From positions 1,302,001-1,366,000 of the forward strand of contig NZ_JAQNDO010000001.1 of assembly GCF_028369105.1 (NCBI RefSeq): a DNA stretch of 64,000 bases. The letters are read 5' to 3'. Each line of letters begins with the position of its first letter. The stretch's first letter is position 1. A model generated the notes under the pieces. The model did not search any database. It saw nothing but the letters and a program-made list of their open reading frames with translations, and was not told where the DNA came from. Made by a program: the position numbers and the translations under genes. Source of the DNA: Polyangium mundeleinium (GTDB lineage Bacteria; Myxococcota_A; Polyangia; Polyangiales; Polyangiaceae). Of this stretch, positions 26,187-34,701 are shown piece by piece.

Positions 26187-27412
26187 GTTGCCTTGCCTCG
26201 CGAGAGCCAATCTTCGAGCACGTGGTGCATGTGGGCGATGCCGAGCTCGCCCTCGGTCAAGCGGAGGGTACGAAAGCCGCGCGAGCGCATCCCGACCTGC
26301 AAGCGTGCGAGGATGTCGACATCGGCGCCCATCACAGGCCCGAGATCGTGCTCCCCGTGGCGAACGCGGCGGCGGGTCGGGTTTGGCGCGGCGCCGCGTC
26401 CATGGCGCTCGAACGTGAGCTCGTCGAACCAGCAACGCGACGGGTCGATCGGGTGGGGGCGGTGCCGGTAGAGCTCGAGCGAAAAGGGGAGGAAATTCAT
26501 CTGCACGTTGGGAAAAATGTGGATCTGCTCCTTGCGCGCAAGCTCGTCGTCGGATCTCGCGGAGAGGTCGAATCCTTCGCGCCGCGCGCGCTCGCGAAAG
26601 GCACGCGCGATGGCGGGGGGCACGTCCGAGGCGAGCCCGTCGCTCGGAAAACCCTTCACGCCGAGCCGCGCGAGCAGCCCCCGCAATGCCTCGGAGGCGC
26701 GCTCGTCGGGGGCGACCTCGCGCCCGGGCCGGCCGATCGGGAGCGAAATGGTCGAGTGATCGCCGCGCAGGACGAACCGGGCTCCGCGGGCGTCGACGAC
26801 GTCGCGGAGCTCGGGGTGGAGCATGGGCAGGTGGTAGGCCTCGTTGTTGACGTCGACCGACGCCTTCCAGTTCGCTTCAATCTCGACCACGGTCTCGCTG
26901 ACGAGGCGATATTCCTCCGGTCGATGACGGGCGAGCTCGGTCGCAATGGGCGCGAGGTGGGCGTCGAGATCGGGCGGCGTCTCGGCCATCGAGATCCAGA
27001 CGAAGCCGAAGCGCTCGGCGCAATGCACGGGGCGGAGGGAGACCGGGCGCCCCTCGTCCGTGAGCGCCGCCGAGCCAGCGCCGGGCGCGCGCAAGAGACG
27101 CCCGTCGGTCGCATACTCCCAGTGGTGGTAAGGGCAACGGAAAGACGCCGCGCGACCATGCGATTGTGCGCAGAGCGAAGCGCCGCGGTGCTGGCAGACG
27201 TTGTAGAACCCGCGCAACGCGCCGTCATCACCCCGCGCGATCAAGATCGATTCTCCCGCGATGTCGAGCGTGGTGAACGCGCCCGCGCCCTCGAGCTCGG
27301 AGGCGTGCACGGCGAGGAGCCAGGCGACGCCGAACACCGATTCGAGCTCCCGCGCGAGCCAGTTTGGCGAGGTATAACGCTCGGCGGGGATGGCTCGGAC
27401 GAGATCGTTCAT
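26183..27412 (-). CDS. Rieske non-heme iron oxygenase, alpha subunit
   Basis: 409 residues. The Rieske centre is complete: Cys73-x-His75 and Cys93-x2-His96 (CQHRG, CPYHH). The mononuclear iron site shows NWKASVDVNNEAYHLPMLHP with His194 and His199. It should hydroxylate, demethylate or cyclise an organic substrate using electrons from a separate ferredoxin/reductase, which are not encoded here. The start overlaps the upstream radical SAM stop (ATGA). Long open frames that extend upstream in this phase are antisense shadow of the radical SAM gene. Confidence 0.9.
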   Translation of the reverse strand: MNDLVRAIPAERYTSPNWLARELESVFGVAWLLAVHASELEGAGAFTTLDIAGESILIARGDDGALRGFYNVCQHRGASLCAQSHGRAASFRCPYHHWEYATDGRLLRAPGAGSAALTDEGRPVSLRPVHCAERFGFVWISMAETPPDLDAHLAPIATELARHRPEEYRLVSETVVEIEANWKASVDVNNEAYHLPMLHPELRDVVDARGARFVLRGDHSTISLPIGRPGREVAPDERASEALRGLLARLGVKGFPSDGLASDVPPAIARAFRERARREGFDLSARSDDELARKEQIHIFPNVQMNFLPFSLELYRHRPHPIDPSRCWFDELTFERHGRGAAPNPTRRRVRHGEHDLGPVMGADVDILARLQVGMRSRGFRTLRLTEGELGIAHMHHVLEDWLSRGKAT

Positions 27413-28761
27413 CCAGGCAGGCCCCTGCCGCCTTGATCCTGTGCGGCGATGGTACGGGCGAGGGATTCGGTGAGCCGCTGCGCCGCGCGCTCGAGCGCCG
27501 GTGGCACGCGTGCGTAAATCATGTCGTAGCTCGCCGTGCGCGTGAACGCGGGGCGGCGCGGATCCCGGGGGCAGAGGCGTACCTCGATCCGCTCGCCCTC
27601 CCGCTCGAACTGGAGCGCGAGCATGGCGACGCCCCGGCCGAGTGCCGCGCCGTGCAGCCGGAATCCCTCGAGATTCATGCCAGGGGCGAGCCCGAACTGC
27701 GAGAGCCACGTCGCGACAGCAGCCGCGTGTGTACGTTTCTCCCCGGCGTCCTTCACGAGGGAGCGCGTTTCGACGCGCGCTTCGTTCGGGCGGCTCGTGC
27801 CGGCCTCCTGCCTGCGCGGCGAAAGCAGGGTTTCCTCCCACCCGTGTTGCTCGACATAGCTGTGACTGAGGCCCGAGCACGCGCTCCCAGCGTCGGCGCA
27901 GATCCCTTCGTAAATGCACGAATACGCCGGCTCGCGTGTCCAGTAAGCGTCGTCGATCAAGGCCTTCGGCTGGGCGTCGTCGAGGTAACGCGCGAAGGGC
28001 CCGAGCAGGCAGCGCGGAAACCATTTCACCACCGGCGGGATGCCGTTCTGGAGCGCGAGGCGTAGGGCGCCGATGAGGTGCGGCCGCACGTCGCCCACGC
28101 GCGCAGCCATCTGGCGTTGTGCCTCCTCGTCTCCGCGCGGCCAGTAATTCCAGAACTCGACCGATTGCGGGCGGAAAGGCAGGAGCCGCTCGACGATGGC
28201 CTCGAGATGGTCGTGGTTCGGCGCGACGATGGCCGTATTGGTCGACAACGCTCCCCCCTCTGCCACGATGCTTTCGAGGCCCGCGAGGATCGATTCGAAG
28301 CTGCCTTCGCGTTGCACCAGCTTGTCGTACAGCGCCGCCTCTGGCGCGTGAAAGGACACAAAAAACTCGTCGATGCCGGCGTCCATCAGCGTGCGGAGGG
28401 CCCGACGGTCGCCGAGGCGCGTTGCATTCGTCTGAATGCGCACGTGCCGGATCCCGGGGAGCGATCGGGCAAATGCGGCATAGGCGGGCAGGTCCTTGGC
28501 GAGGGTGACCTCGCCGCCGCTGAAGATGATCCGCGAGATGCCGTTGAGCATCGAGCGATCCTCGACGGCGCGCTGGAACGCCTCGAGCGAGGTCCCGGGC
28601 AGCACGTTCAGCGCGTCCTCGACCATGCAGAACGTGCAGGCGATGTTGCACCGGAACGCAAACGTGACCATCAGACTCTCGCCCGGCCACGGAGGAGCAG
28701 GCGGGAGGAAGCGGACGTCGCCGCCCTCCGGCAAGGGGGATTGCGGCTCAGAAGCTGCCAT
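27409..28761 (-). CDS. Radical SAM enzyme with C-terminal Cys cluster
   Basis: The start at 28761 overlaps the end of the preceding gene by 14 bases; longer in-frame starts run deeper into that gene. The 450-residue protein has FRCNIACTFC (Cys38, 42, 45; CX3CX2C), the SAM-binding GGE (SGGEVTLA) and a C-terminal region rich in Cys (CLLG, then SCIYEGICADAGSACSGL) that could hold an auxiliary iron–sulfur cluster as in SPASM proteins. Such enzymes modify peptides or small natural products. No obvious precursor peptide lies in the operon. It is second of five overlapping genes. Confidence 0.87.
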   Translation of the reverse strand: MAASEPQSPLPEGGDVRFLPPAPPWPGESLMVTFAFRCNIACTFCMVEDALNVLPGTSLEAFQRAVEDRSMLNGISRIIFSGGEVTLAKDLPAYAAFARSLPGIRHVRIQTNATRLGDRRALRTLMDAGIDEFFVSFHAPEAALYDKLVQREGSFESILAGLESIVAEGGALSTNTAIVAPNHDHLEAIVERLLPFRPQSVEFWNYWPRGDEEAQRQMAARVGDVRPHLIGALRLALQNGIPPVVKWFPRCLLGPFARYLDDAQPKALIDDAYWTREPAYSCIYEGICADAGSACSGLSHSYVEQHGWEETLLSPRRQEAGTSRPNEARVETRSLVKDAGEKRTHAAAVATWLSQFGLAPGMNLEGFRLHGAALGRGVAMLALQFEREGERIEVRLCPRDPRRPAFTRTASYDMIYARVPPALERAAQRLTESLARTIAAQDQGGRGLPG

Positions 28762-29698
28762 AAATTCCGCTCTTGAGGGTCGTTGCGCGCCCATCGATCG
28801 CCCGGAAGTCGATTCCCACGTCCCAGAGCAGGTGGCCGAGCGCATCCTCACGCGTGCGCACGAAATCCTGGAGCGCCTCGGGCCATTGATGGTCACGGAG
28901 GAAACGCGCGAGCGCGGGGGTGGGGATCCGTGAGAAATACATCGCGTCGGCGTGCCGTTTGTTTGCGACGCAGATCTTCCGGCAGTTGAACAGGTGCGGC
29001 GGCATCAGCCGGTGGAGCGCGTCCCGGCTCGGATCGAAATGAATGCAAGAGCGAAGGCGGTGCAGGACCTCCTCGATCTCGGTGTGCGCGTCGTGGAAGG
29101 TGTAGACGTTCTCGAAGACGAGCTCGTCCCCTTCGCACTTGTAAGAGCGCATGTCGATGTAGATGTCGATGGCCGAAGGCGCCCCCTGGAGCAGCCCAGC
29201 CGGGCCGAGCTCGACGCTGAACATGTGCCAGGGCAGCGGCCGGGGCTCCCGCCCCGTCACCCGAACGTGGGGGGCAAGGAGGGAAGCAACACGGGCAATC
29301 GAGAGGTCGGCGTGCGCGCGCTGGAAATCGTAGAAATAAAGCTCCCAACCAAGCTCGCCGTGCGCGTGATGACGTTTGATACCCCATACCGTGCGGAATG
29401 GTCCGAGCCCTGCGCGAACGGCCGACAGGAGCGCGAGCCCCTCGCGCTCGACGCCTGCGATCGCGAACGACTCCACGAGCACGTTGAGCGAGCGGAGCTT
29501 GCCGAGGGCAGGTGCGATCGGCTCGTACTCGGCGAGGATGTAGTCGTGGAAGCGATCGTCGGGCCCGCAGGTCTCCAGCGGCGCGAGGGCCCGGCGCGGT
29601 GCGGGGCCAGCGGTGTTCGCCAGCGGGAGCTGGGCGCGCCGACGGGACCGTTCGGGGGGCACGGTGCGAAAGCTCCCCGGATTTGGCGGGGATGTCAA
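28748..29698 (-). CDS. Unassigned protein, first gene of radical SAM operon
   Basis: The start is uncertain: the open frame begins at a TTG (29698), which lies inside a TTGACA hexamer, and a GTG at 29662 is an alternative. Neither has a good ribosome site. The 316-residue product shows beta hairpins separated by helices (TVWGIKRHHAHGELG, then WELYFYDFQ; MFSVELGPAGLL, then IDIYIDM). The VELGPxGL…IYI segment resembles one in the last gene of the operon, so the two may be distant paralogues. No known family is recognised. It overlaps the radical SAM gene by 14 bases and is expected to be co-expressed. Confidence 0.6.
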   Translation of the reverse strand: MTSPPNPGSFRTVPPERSRRRAQLPLANTAGPAPRRALAPLETCGPDDRFHDYILAEYEPIAPALGKLRSLNVLVESFAIAGVEREGLALLSAVRAGLGPFRTVWGIKRHHAHGELGWELYFYDFQRAHADLSIARVASLLAPHVRVTGREPRPLPWHMFSVELGPAGLLQGAPSAIDIYIDMRSYKCEGDELVFENVYTFHDAHTEIEEVLHRLRSCIHFDPSRDALHRLMPPHLFNCRKICVANKRHADAMYFSRIPTPALARFLRDHQWPEALQDFVRTREDALGHLLWDVGIDFRAIDGRATTLKSGIYGSF

Positions 29699-29718
29699 GC
29701 GTCAACTGCCGGCGGCAG

Positions 29719-31062
29719 CTACGGCTTCTGCGTCACCGCCTGGAGCGCTTGCAGCGACGATAGCAGAGGCTCCGACGCCGGAGCCTCCCATTTCGTGTCC
29801 AGGATACCGTATGTCTCCTCCGCGCCGAAGACCCGGCCGGTGCCGCGCGCCTGCGTCCCGTTCACCGCCCAATACGCCCAATCGATGTCCGCCTCACTCA
29901 AATACGTTCGGAACGCCGAGAACCAGAACCCTTGCCCCGTCGCGTCGCTCACGCACGTGGCCCCGCTGTGGCAGGTGCCGAACTCGCCGACGAGCACGGG
30001 CGCGGTGAAGGGCTGCCCCTGCGTGAGGATATAGCCCCACTTGTTGCCGAGCTCCGTCTTGAGCTGCTGATAATCGCTGAGCCCCGTGTGAAACCAGGCA
30101 TAGTCGTGCGCCGAGTAGACGACCCGTCCCGGGACGTCGAGCGTGACGGGCAATGTATAAGGCCCCCCGAGGTCGGACCCATAGTTGAGCCCCTCCACGA
30201 CGATGAGCAGGTTCGGGTTCTCCTTGAGCACGGTGTTTCCCCCGCGGGTGGCCGCCCCGTGCCAGTCGGTGGCGGGATCGCCCCCGCCCCACACGGGCGT
30301 CACGCAGCCGCAGCTCCCGCAGGGGCACTGCGTGCAGGCCTGGCAGCCGGCTTCGAGCACCGGCCTCGGCTCATTACGAAGATCCGCCGCCACGACCGCC
30401 GGCTGCGCCGCGTAGCGCTTCGCGAGGGCCTCCCAGTGCTTCAGCCACGTGGCCTCCGGGTATTTCGATGTGTACCAGAGACCATTCTGATCGGTATCGC
30501 TGCAGCACCAGTCGGCCTCGCTCACGTGGTTGTCGAGAATGACCACGAGCCCTTCGTGCGCGAGCGCGTCGATCACGGCGTCGAACACCTCGAGCGCGGT
30601 CTTGCCCTTGAGCTTCGGGTTGGCGCTGACGACCTTGTCGGCGACGACCGGGTTCAGATCGACCATTTCGTTCGACCACGGGAGCCGAACGGCGTTGAAG
30701 CCGAGAGCGCGGATGCGCGCGGCGATGGCGCCGAGTTCCGCGATCTCGAGGCCGGCGGGGACGTAGTCCATCTCCTCGGCGCCGTACCAGTTCACCGCGG
30801 CGAACTTGAATCGCTCCCCGGAGGCGTCGAGGATCCAGCGTCCCTCGGTGTGAAGCGGCAGCGGCGGCAGCGCGTGGCCCGGCGATCCTCCGCCGCCGCC
30901 GCTGCCGCCGCCCCCGTGACCACCGCCGCCGGCCCCGCCGGCCCCGCCTGCGTTGTCCGAGCCACCGCCCGACGGATCTTGACCTGCATGACCGGCCGCG
31001 CACCCCGCGGCTGTGGCGAGCAGGAGACCTCCGAGAACAGCACACAACCATTCGGATGACAT
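29719..31062 (-). CDS. GH5-family glycoside hydrolase lipoprotein
   Basis: The start at 31062 is preceded by AAGGGAG and gives a lipoprotein signal ending TAAGC (Cys21), followed by a Gly/Ser linker to about residue 62. The catalytic (beta/alpha)8 domain has GFNAVRLPWS, the acid/base in LRNEP (Glu231) and the nucleophile in VGEFG (Glu360), as in GH5 cellulases and related endo-glucanases. A Cys-rich insert (CQACTQCPCGSCGC, from about 240) sits after the acid/base strand and may be disulfide-bonded. It should cleave beta-glucan or beta-mannan at the cell surface. It precedes and faces the same way as the radical SAM operon but is separated from it by only 20 bases, so read-through transcription is possible. 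Confidence 0.88.
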   Translation of the reverse strand: MSSEWLCAVLGGLLLATAAGCAAGHAGQDPSGGGSDNAGGAGGAGGGGHGGGGSGGGGGSPGHALPPLPLHTEGRWILDASGERFKFAAVNWYGAEEMDYVPAGLEIAELGAIAARIRALGFNAVRLPWSNEMVDLNPVVADKVVSANPKLKGKTALEVFDAVIDALAHEGLVVILDNHVSEADWCCSDTDQNGLWYTSKYPEATWLKHWEALAKRYAAQPAVVAADLRNEPRPVLEAGCQACTQCPCGSCGCVTPVWGGGDPATDWHGAATRGGNTVLKENPNLLIVVEGLNYGSDLGGPYTLPVTLDVPGRVVYSAHDYAWFHTGLSDYQQLKTELGNKWGYILTQGQPFTAPVLVGEFGTCHSGATCVSDATGQGFWFSAFRTYLSEADIDWAYWAVNGTQARGTGRVFGAEETYGILDTKWEAPASEPLLSSLQALQAVTQKP

Positions 31063-31202
31063 TCGATGCTCCCTTGAAAGATGCGGCTTCGCGTATTCCC
31101 AGCCGGCTCGGCAGCGGCCGCGTCGACCCCTTCGGAGGACACGGCCGCCATCCTCGCTACCCGCCTGCTGCGGGCGGCGCGCCCTTCCGGGGCGCGGCCG
31201 CC

Positions 31203-31760
31203 TCACTTGGCCGCGAGGGTCTCGCAGGGCTTGAGGTTCTTCTCCGCGACCTCGACCGAGGGAACCCCGTCCAGGCCGGTCGTTTTGCAGACGTACTTCT
31301 TGCCGCCGATCTCCTTCAGCATGAAGCCGATATACCCCGTCTTGCCCGCGTTCTCGAACTGGACGATGGCCATATTCGGGCCCTCCTTCGCCCACTTCTT
31401 GAAGGGAAAGAGCGCGGTGTCGCCCTCGAAGCCCTTCTTCAGGGCCGCGAAATCGTCCTTGGCCTCGCTGACGTTGAGCGAGGCCCCGTCGCCGATGTCC
31501 ACGGTGGCGCTCTTGTGCTGATCGTCGAGGCTCATGTCCATGGCGCCCATGCCGCCCGGCCGAACCTTGATCTTGAGGGGCAGCGAGGCGAGCTCCACGT
31601 CCACGAGTTCGCCCTTGGCATCGCCACCCTTCGGCGCCTCGGCCGCGCCCTTTGCCGCCGGCACGCCCGAGCCGGCCGGCTTGGCGGCGGCGTCCTCGCC
31701 CTTGTTCGAATTGCAGCCGGCCACCGCCAGCAGCGCCATGACAACCACGAGCTTGCGCAT
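31203..31760 (-). CDS. Small lipoprotein, unknown function
   Basis: The Met at 31760 follows AGGAGAACAG at good spacing and gives a signal ending AVAGC (Cys16). The 185-residue product has an Ala/Lys-rich linker and then one domain with predominantly beta character (VDVELASLPLKIKVRPGG, YIGFMLKEIGGKKYVCKT) and two Cys residues near the end that could pair. No family is recognised. The GH5 gene lies 140 bases downstream on the same strand and may be in the same transcript. Confidence 0.75.
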   Translation of the reverse strand: MRKLVVVMALLAVAGCNSNKGEDAAAKPAGSGVPAAKGAAEAPKGGDAKGELVDVELASLPLKIKVRPGGMGAMDMSLDDQHKSATVDIGDGASLNVSEAKDDFAALKKGFEGDTALFPFKKWAKEGPNMAIVQFENAGKTGYIGFMLKEIGGKKYVCKTTGLDGVPSVEVAEKNLKPCETLAAK

Positions 31761-32098
31761 CCCTGTTCTCCTCACGGTGTCGCCGGGACCATCGGGCCGC
31801 CGGCGCTCGCCCTAGAGACGGGGAGGGAGGGGCGCTTTTGCGTTTTTTTTGTTCGGTGCGACGAACCACAAGCGCGAGCGCCCCAGCAGCGTTCCGCGAC
31901 GACGGGTCCCGCCGGCGCCTCCCGTGAGGCTGGAGCCACCGCCCCTTCCCGCTCCTCCGCCGCCACGGGCCCCGGAGCCGCCCCCATCGCGGCTCGCTCA
32001 CGTCCACGAGTTCGCCCCCGGGCTGCAAGCCCCGCGTATGCAATCGTGCTTGCAGGGCCTGCGATTCGCGCGTAGGAGCTTGCCCCAGGAGAATCTTC
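31761..32098. other. Divergent intergenic region between two lipoprotein genes
   Basis: 338 bases holding the upstream regions of two divergent lipoprotein genes. The run GCGTTTTTTTTGTTCGG near 31845 is the only AT-rich patch and could be part of a promoter UP-like region. The rest is GC-rich with no protein-like frame. Confidence 0.45.
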
Positions 32099-32530
32099 AT
32101 GCGTTTCCTGTTTTCTGCGGCCCTGATGGCTGGTCTGTTCGCCACGTCGTGCGGTGGAAGCAGCCCCCCTCCTGCATCGACGGTCGAGGTTCCCCCGTCA
32201 GAAGCGGGAGCGACGGGCGCCCCGGCGACTTCGGTTTCCGCCGAGGCTTCGGCGCCTGCCGAGGCCAAGCCGTCCTACAAATCGGACCTCGAAGCCTGGT
32301 GCAATGCGCCCTCGCGCGCGCCGGGGGCCGCAACGGCTTCGGCGGCGGACAGACCGCGGATCCTGGCCGAGTGGATCTCCGCGCAGCTTCAGACCGATCA
32401 GGCGAAGGATCTTGCGAAGCAAATGGGCGTGCTCGACCCTGGCAGTCGACCCGGCGTATTTCGCAAAGAAGTCGAAGCTCAGGGCATCAAGACCTGCCCG
32501 TTCGCCGACGAAATGTCCAAGCCCCGATGA
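32099..32530 (+). CDS. Small lipoprotein, unknown function
   Basis: 143 residues with a ribosome site (AGGAGAATC) before the ATG and a lipobox at FATSC (Cys18). A Pro/Ala/Ser-rich linker of about 40 residues precedes a helical domain of about 80 residues (KSDLEAWCNAP, ILAEWISAQLQTDQAKDLA, GIKTCPFADEM) with two Cys residues spaced to form a disulfide. The same organisation is common among myxobacterial surface lipoproteins of unknown role. Confidence 0.72.
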   Translation: MRFLFSAALMAGLFATSCGGSSPPPASTVEVPPSEAGATGAPATSVSAEASAPAEAKPSYKSDLEAWCNAPSRAPGAATASAADRPRILAEWISAQLQTDQAKDLAKQMGVLDPGSRPGVFRKEVEAQGIKTCPFADEMSKPR

Positions 32531-32643
32531 GGCGCACGGGACTCGTATTCTCGCCTGCGTGACGAACGACGGCCCCCAGGGCGCTCGCCCTCGCAGCTCG
32601 AGCCGATTGCCGAAGGCGATGCCGCGGAACCTCACGAGGCGGC

Positions 32644-32774
32644 TCACGCGGGAACCCGCAGCTCGACGTGGGTGATCCCGGGTCTCCCGTTCTGGTCTGG
32701 ACCAGCGTCACGACGCCCTGTTCTTCGAGACGGACGAGTGCCGGGACGATCATGCGCTCGTATGGGAGGATCAC
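32644..32774 (-). pseudogene. Frameshifted gene fragment
   Basis: Reading leftwards from an ATG at 32774, the frame gives MILPYERMIVPALVRLEEQG and then VVTLVQ. After a single frame change it continues as NGRPGITHVELRVPA and stops at 32644. The two parts read naturally as one protein end, so a frameshift has probably occurred. Family unknown. It abuts the 80-bp dispersed repeat on its upstream side. Confidence 0.4.
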
Positions 32775-32776
32775 CT

Positions 32777-32856
32777 CGACGGACTATCTTGGATGGCCAC
32801 GCCACAGGGTTCGGCATGACCAGACTGGTCCGTCCAAATTTCTTGTGGAATCCCCT
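32777..32856. repeat. 80-bp dispersed repeat, copy A
   Basis: This segment (starting CGACGGACTATCTTGGATGG) is repeated at 53221–53300 with roughly 85% identity by eye and no gaps. Both copies are intergenic and beside lipoprotein genes. No inverted repeat ends are obvious. Confidence 0.75.
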
Positions 32857-32887
32857 CTGAGTTACCTCAGAAGGAACTGAAGTGAAG

Positions 32888-33529
32888 TCAGCACATGAGC
32901 AAATACGATGCGTACTTGGCCCATGCGTTCATCGTCTCCAGGGGGTAGTTCATTAGCTTCCACCACGTCCCGTTCGCCTGCAGGCTCCGGTTGATGCTCG
33001 CGTCCAGCGGGTTGTAGTTCCACGGCATGTCCGGCCCGCCACGCGAACGCGGGACGATGTGGTCGATGTCCTTGCCCTCCAGGTTGACGCCCTGCGCTCG
33101 GAGCGTTTCGCGGTATTGCCGCGTGCTCACGGACCGCCCGCAGACGCCGCGAAGGAAGAGGTCGGAGGCCGCGGCGGCGACGAGCGTGATCGTCACCTCG
33201 CGGTACTTGTCCGCTGCCATCTTGTAGGAACCGGCCGCGTTGCCAAACTCCACGCTCGCCGTCCCGTACAACGCCGCAGCCTGTTCGTAGGTCCGCGCCG
33301 CAGCCTCCAGATCACGGGCAGCTCGGTTGCCACGCTCAAGGACATCCATGGCCATCGCGCGCATGAAGGCCATGTCCTGCTCCGTCAGGCGGTACGTCTC
33401 ATCCGCTTGCTCGAGGGTCTGCTCGCTGTCCGCGAGCGACTGCTCCACCGCGGCCACTCCTTCGAGACGGCCTCCGCCACAACCGCAGGCGAAAACGCCT
33501 AGCGCGAGGAAAAGTTCAGCGCGACGCAT
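32888..33529 (-). CDS. Lipoprotein with C-terminal HNH nuclease domain
   Basis: Starting at 33529 gives a 213-residue protein with a lipoprotein signal (LALGVFAC, Cys15). A helical middle region (residues 25–125) looks coiled-coil-like. The C-terminal part carries CGRSVSTRQYRE, then GKDIDHIVPRSRGG (Asp156-His157) and WNYNPLDASIN (Asn171, Asn173, Asn180), the ββα-metal pattern of HNH nucleases. A lipid-anchored nuclease is odd. Myxobacterial SitA toxins are lipoproteins with variable toxin C-termini exchanged between cells through the outer membrane, and this protein fits that design. No immunity gene is obvious. It is the last gene of a leftward four-gene operon and overlaps its predecessor by 31 bases. 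Confidence 0.72.
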   Translation of the reverse strand: MRRAELFLALGVFACGCGGGRLEGVAAVEQSLADSEQTLEQADETYRLTEQDMAFMRAMAMDVLERGNRAARDLEAAARTYEQAAALYGTASVEFGNAAGSYKMAADKYREVTITLVAAAASDLFLRGVCGRSVSTRQYRETLRAQGVNLEGKDIDHIVPRSRGGPDMPWNYNPLDASINRSLQANGTWWKLMNYPLETMNAWAKYASYLLMC

Positions 33530-34110
33530 TCTGTCGGCATTATTCCGCAATCGGGCATGGTGGTGAGGCCCTCGAGCATGAGCGCCTCACTCCGGAACGC
33601 GGGCTCCATCCTTCCACAAGGCTGCGGCTTCGGCTGCGTCGTGCATGAGCCCGTGCTCCCCGAACTGCCGGTAGCAGCACCCGCCCCGCAGCCGATCAGA
33701 ACTGCAGGCGCCGCGGAGCCGCCGGTCACGCCGGCGACTACCCAGCCGAGGAGGCAGCCCAGCCCGGCACCTTCCGCGGTGTTTCTCGTCCGCTGCGCGT
33801 CGCACGCGAACCAGTGCGCCGTGTTCATGTTGCACGAGGCGAGCTTGGCCATGATGGTCGCTTGGATACGCGAGGTCCGAGCTCGGCACTCCTGCCAAGC
33901 GATGCATCGTCGCTGCGCATCGAGCAGGTGCTGCAACTGAAGTGTATCGGCGCGTAGGTCTGCTGCGCGTCGCTCGTCTTCAGCCACCCGGAGATCGAGC
34001 TCCGACTGCCGTTGCTCGACCTGTCCGAGGCGTCGGTCCATCTGCGCGCTGCATCCGACCAGCACCGAGATGATGAACATGCCCCCGGCGATGAGCGAGT
34101 GTCGCTTCAC
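33499..34110 (-). CDS. Coiled-coil lipoprotein
   Basis: A GTG at 34110 overlaps the upstream stop (GTGA) and gives a compact signal ending VLVGC (Cys20). The 203-residue product continues with a coiled coil (about residues 22–70, RRLGQVEQRQSELDLRVAED) and then a Cys-containing helical region. Near residues 120–155 lies a Gly/Ala-rich hydrophobic segment (GCLLGWVVAGVTGGSAAPAV, IGCGAGAATGSS) resembling glycine-zipper membrane segments. It could form an outer-membrane or inter-membrane structure. It sits between another lipoprotein and the HNH lipoprotein and overlaps both. Confidence 0.7.
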   Translation of the reverse strand: MKRHSLIAGGMFIISVLVGCSAQMDRRLGQVEQRQSELDLRVAEDERRAADLRADTLQLQHLLDAQRRCIAWQECRARTSRIQATIMAKLASCNMNTAHWFACDAQRTRNTAEGAGLGCLLGWVVAGVTGGSAAPAVLIGCGAGAATGSSGSTGSCTTQPKPQPCGRMEPAFRSEALMLEGLTTMPDCGIMPTECVALNFSSR

Positions 34111-34685
34111 GGGAGAACCCTCGCACATCCTGGCGGTAGCGGGGCACCCGCCGGAATTGTGCACGCGCAGCGGAGATTCGTTGTCCTCAGGTAGCCGCCT
34201 CGGCCTCGAACCCAGTGAAAGCGGCGGCCGGAGACACACGCACCACCCCCCGCGTACTTCACCTCGAATGCCTCGAAGTCTCGCGGCGCAGCAACGTCGC
34301 TGAACGCGACGACCGACTGGGGCGTCGGTGCTGTCCACGCCGCAGCCATGAACCCACCTCCCTGGACAACACCGAGGCAGAGACGCATGACGCACGCATC
34401 GGCCCCCGCGTGGTCGGCGCAGGTCGTCTCCAGGACGTCGATGCGCCCGTCGCCGTCGATATCGCCGACCGGAGCAAGCTGCGCCCGCGAGACCAGGGGC
34501 GCAGAACCGCATGGTTTCGTGAGCTCGGCGTGCCACGGAGCGGTGATTGGCATGGGTGGGCTCGACGGCGGCAATATGATGAAGGTCGGCGTGGTCGGGT
34601 TTGGCGACGCAGCACGACGTGTCGAGCCGCCGCACGCAACGAGGCACGCGCCCAGGACGCCCATCAAGATTGGAGCCCAGTTCAC
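34107..34685 (-). CDS. Lipoprotein with FG-GAP/EF-hand-like segment
   Basis: 192 residues with a lipobox at CLVAC (Cys18), a Ser/Thr/Pro linker and a domain starting near residue 55 with paired Cys residues. The sequence APVGDIDGDGRIDVLE resembles a calcium-binding loop of the FG-GAP/dockerin kind (D-x-D-x-D-G-x-x-D). The C-terminus is Cys- and Gly-rich (LRCACTIPAGAPLPPGC). It is probably an extracytoplasmic calcium-stabilised domain. It starts 16 bases after the zinc-finger membrane protein gene and is likely co-transcribed. Confidence 0.7.
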   Translation of the reverse strand: MNWAPILMGVLGACLVACGGSTRRAASPNPTTPTFIILPPSSPPMPITAPWHAELTKPCGSAPLVSRAQLAPVGDIDGDGRIDVLETTCADHAGADACVMRLCLGVVQGGGFMAAAWTAPTPQSVVAFSDVAAPRDFEAFEVKYAGGGACVSGRRFHWVRGRGGYLRTTNLRCACTIPAGAPLPPGCARVLP

Positions 34686-34701
34686 GACATGCCCCGATGC
34701 A

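Noticed and set aside
31063-32268. Extended frame upstream of the GH5 start, making an 849-residue protein
   Set aside because: The extension is antisense or out-of-frame low-complexity sequence across another lipoprotein gene; the ribosome site and lipobox place the true start at 31062.
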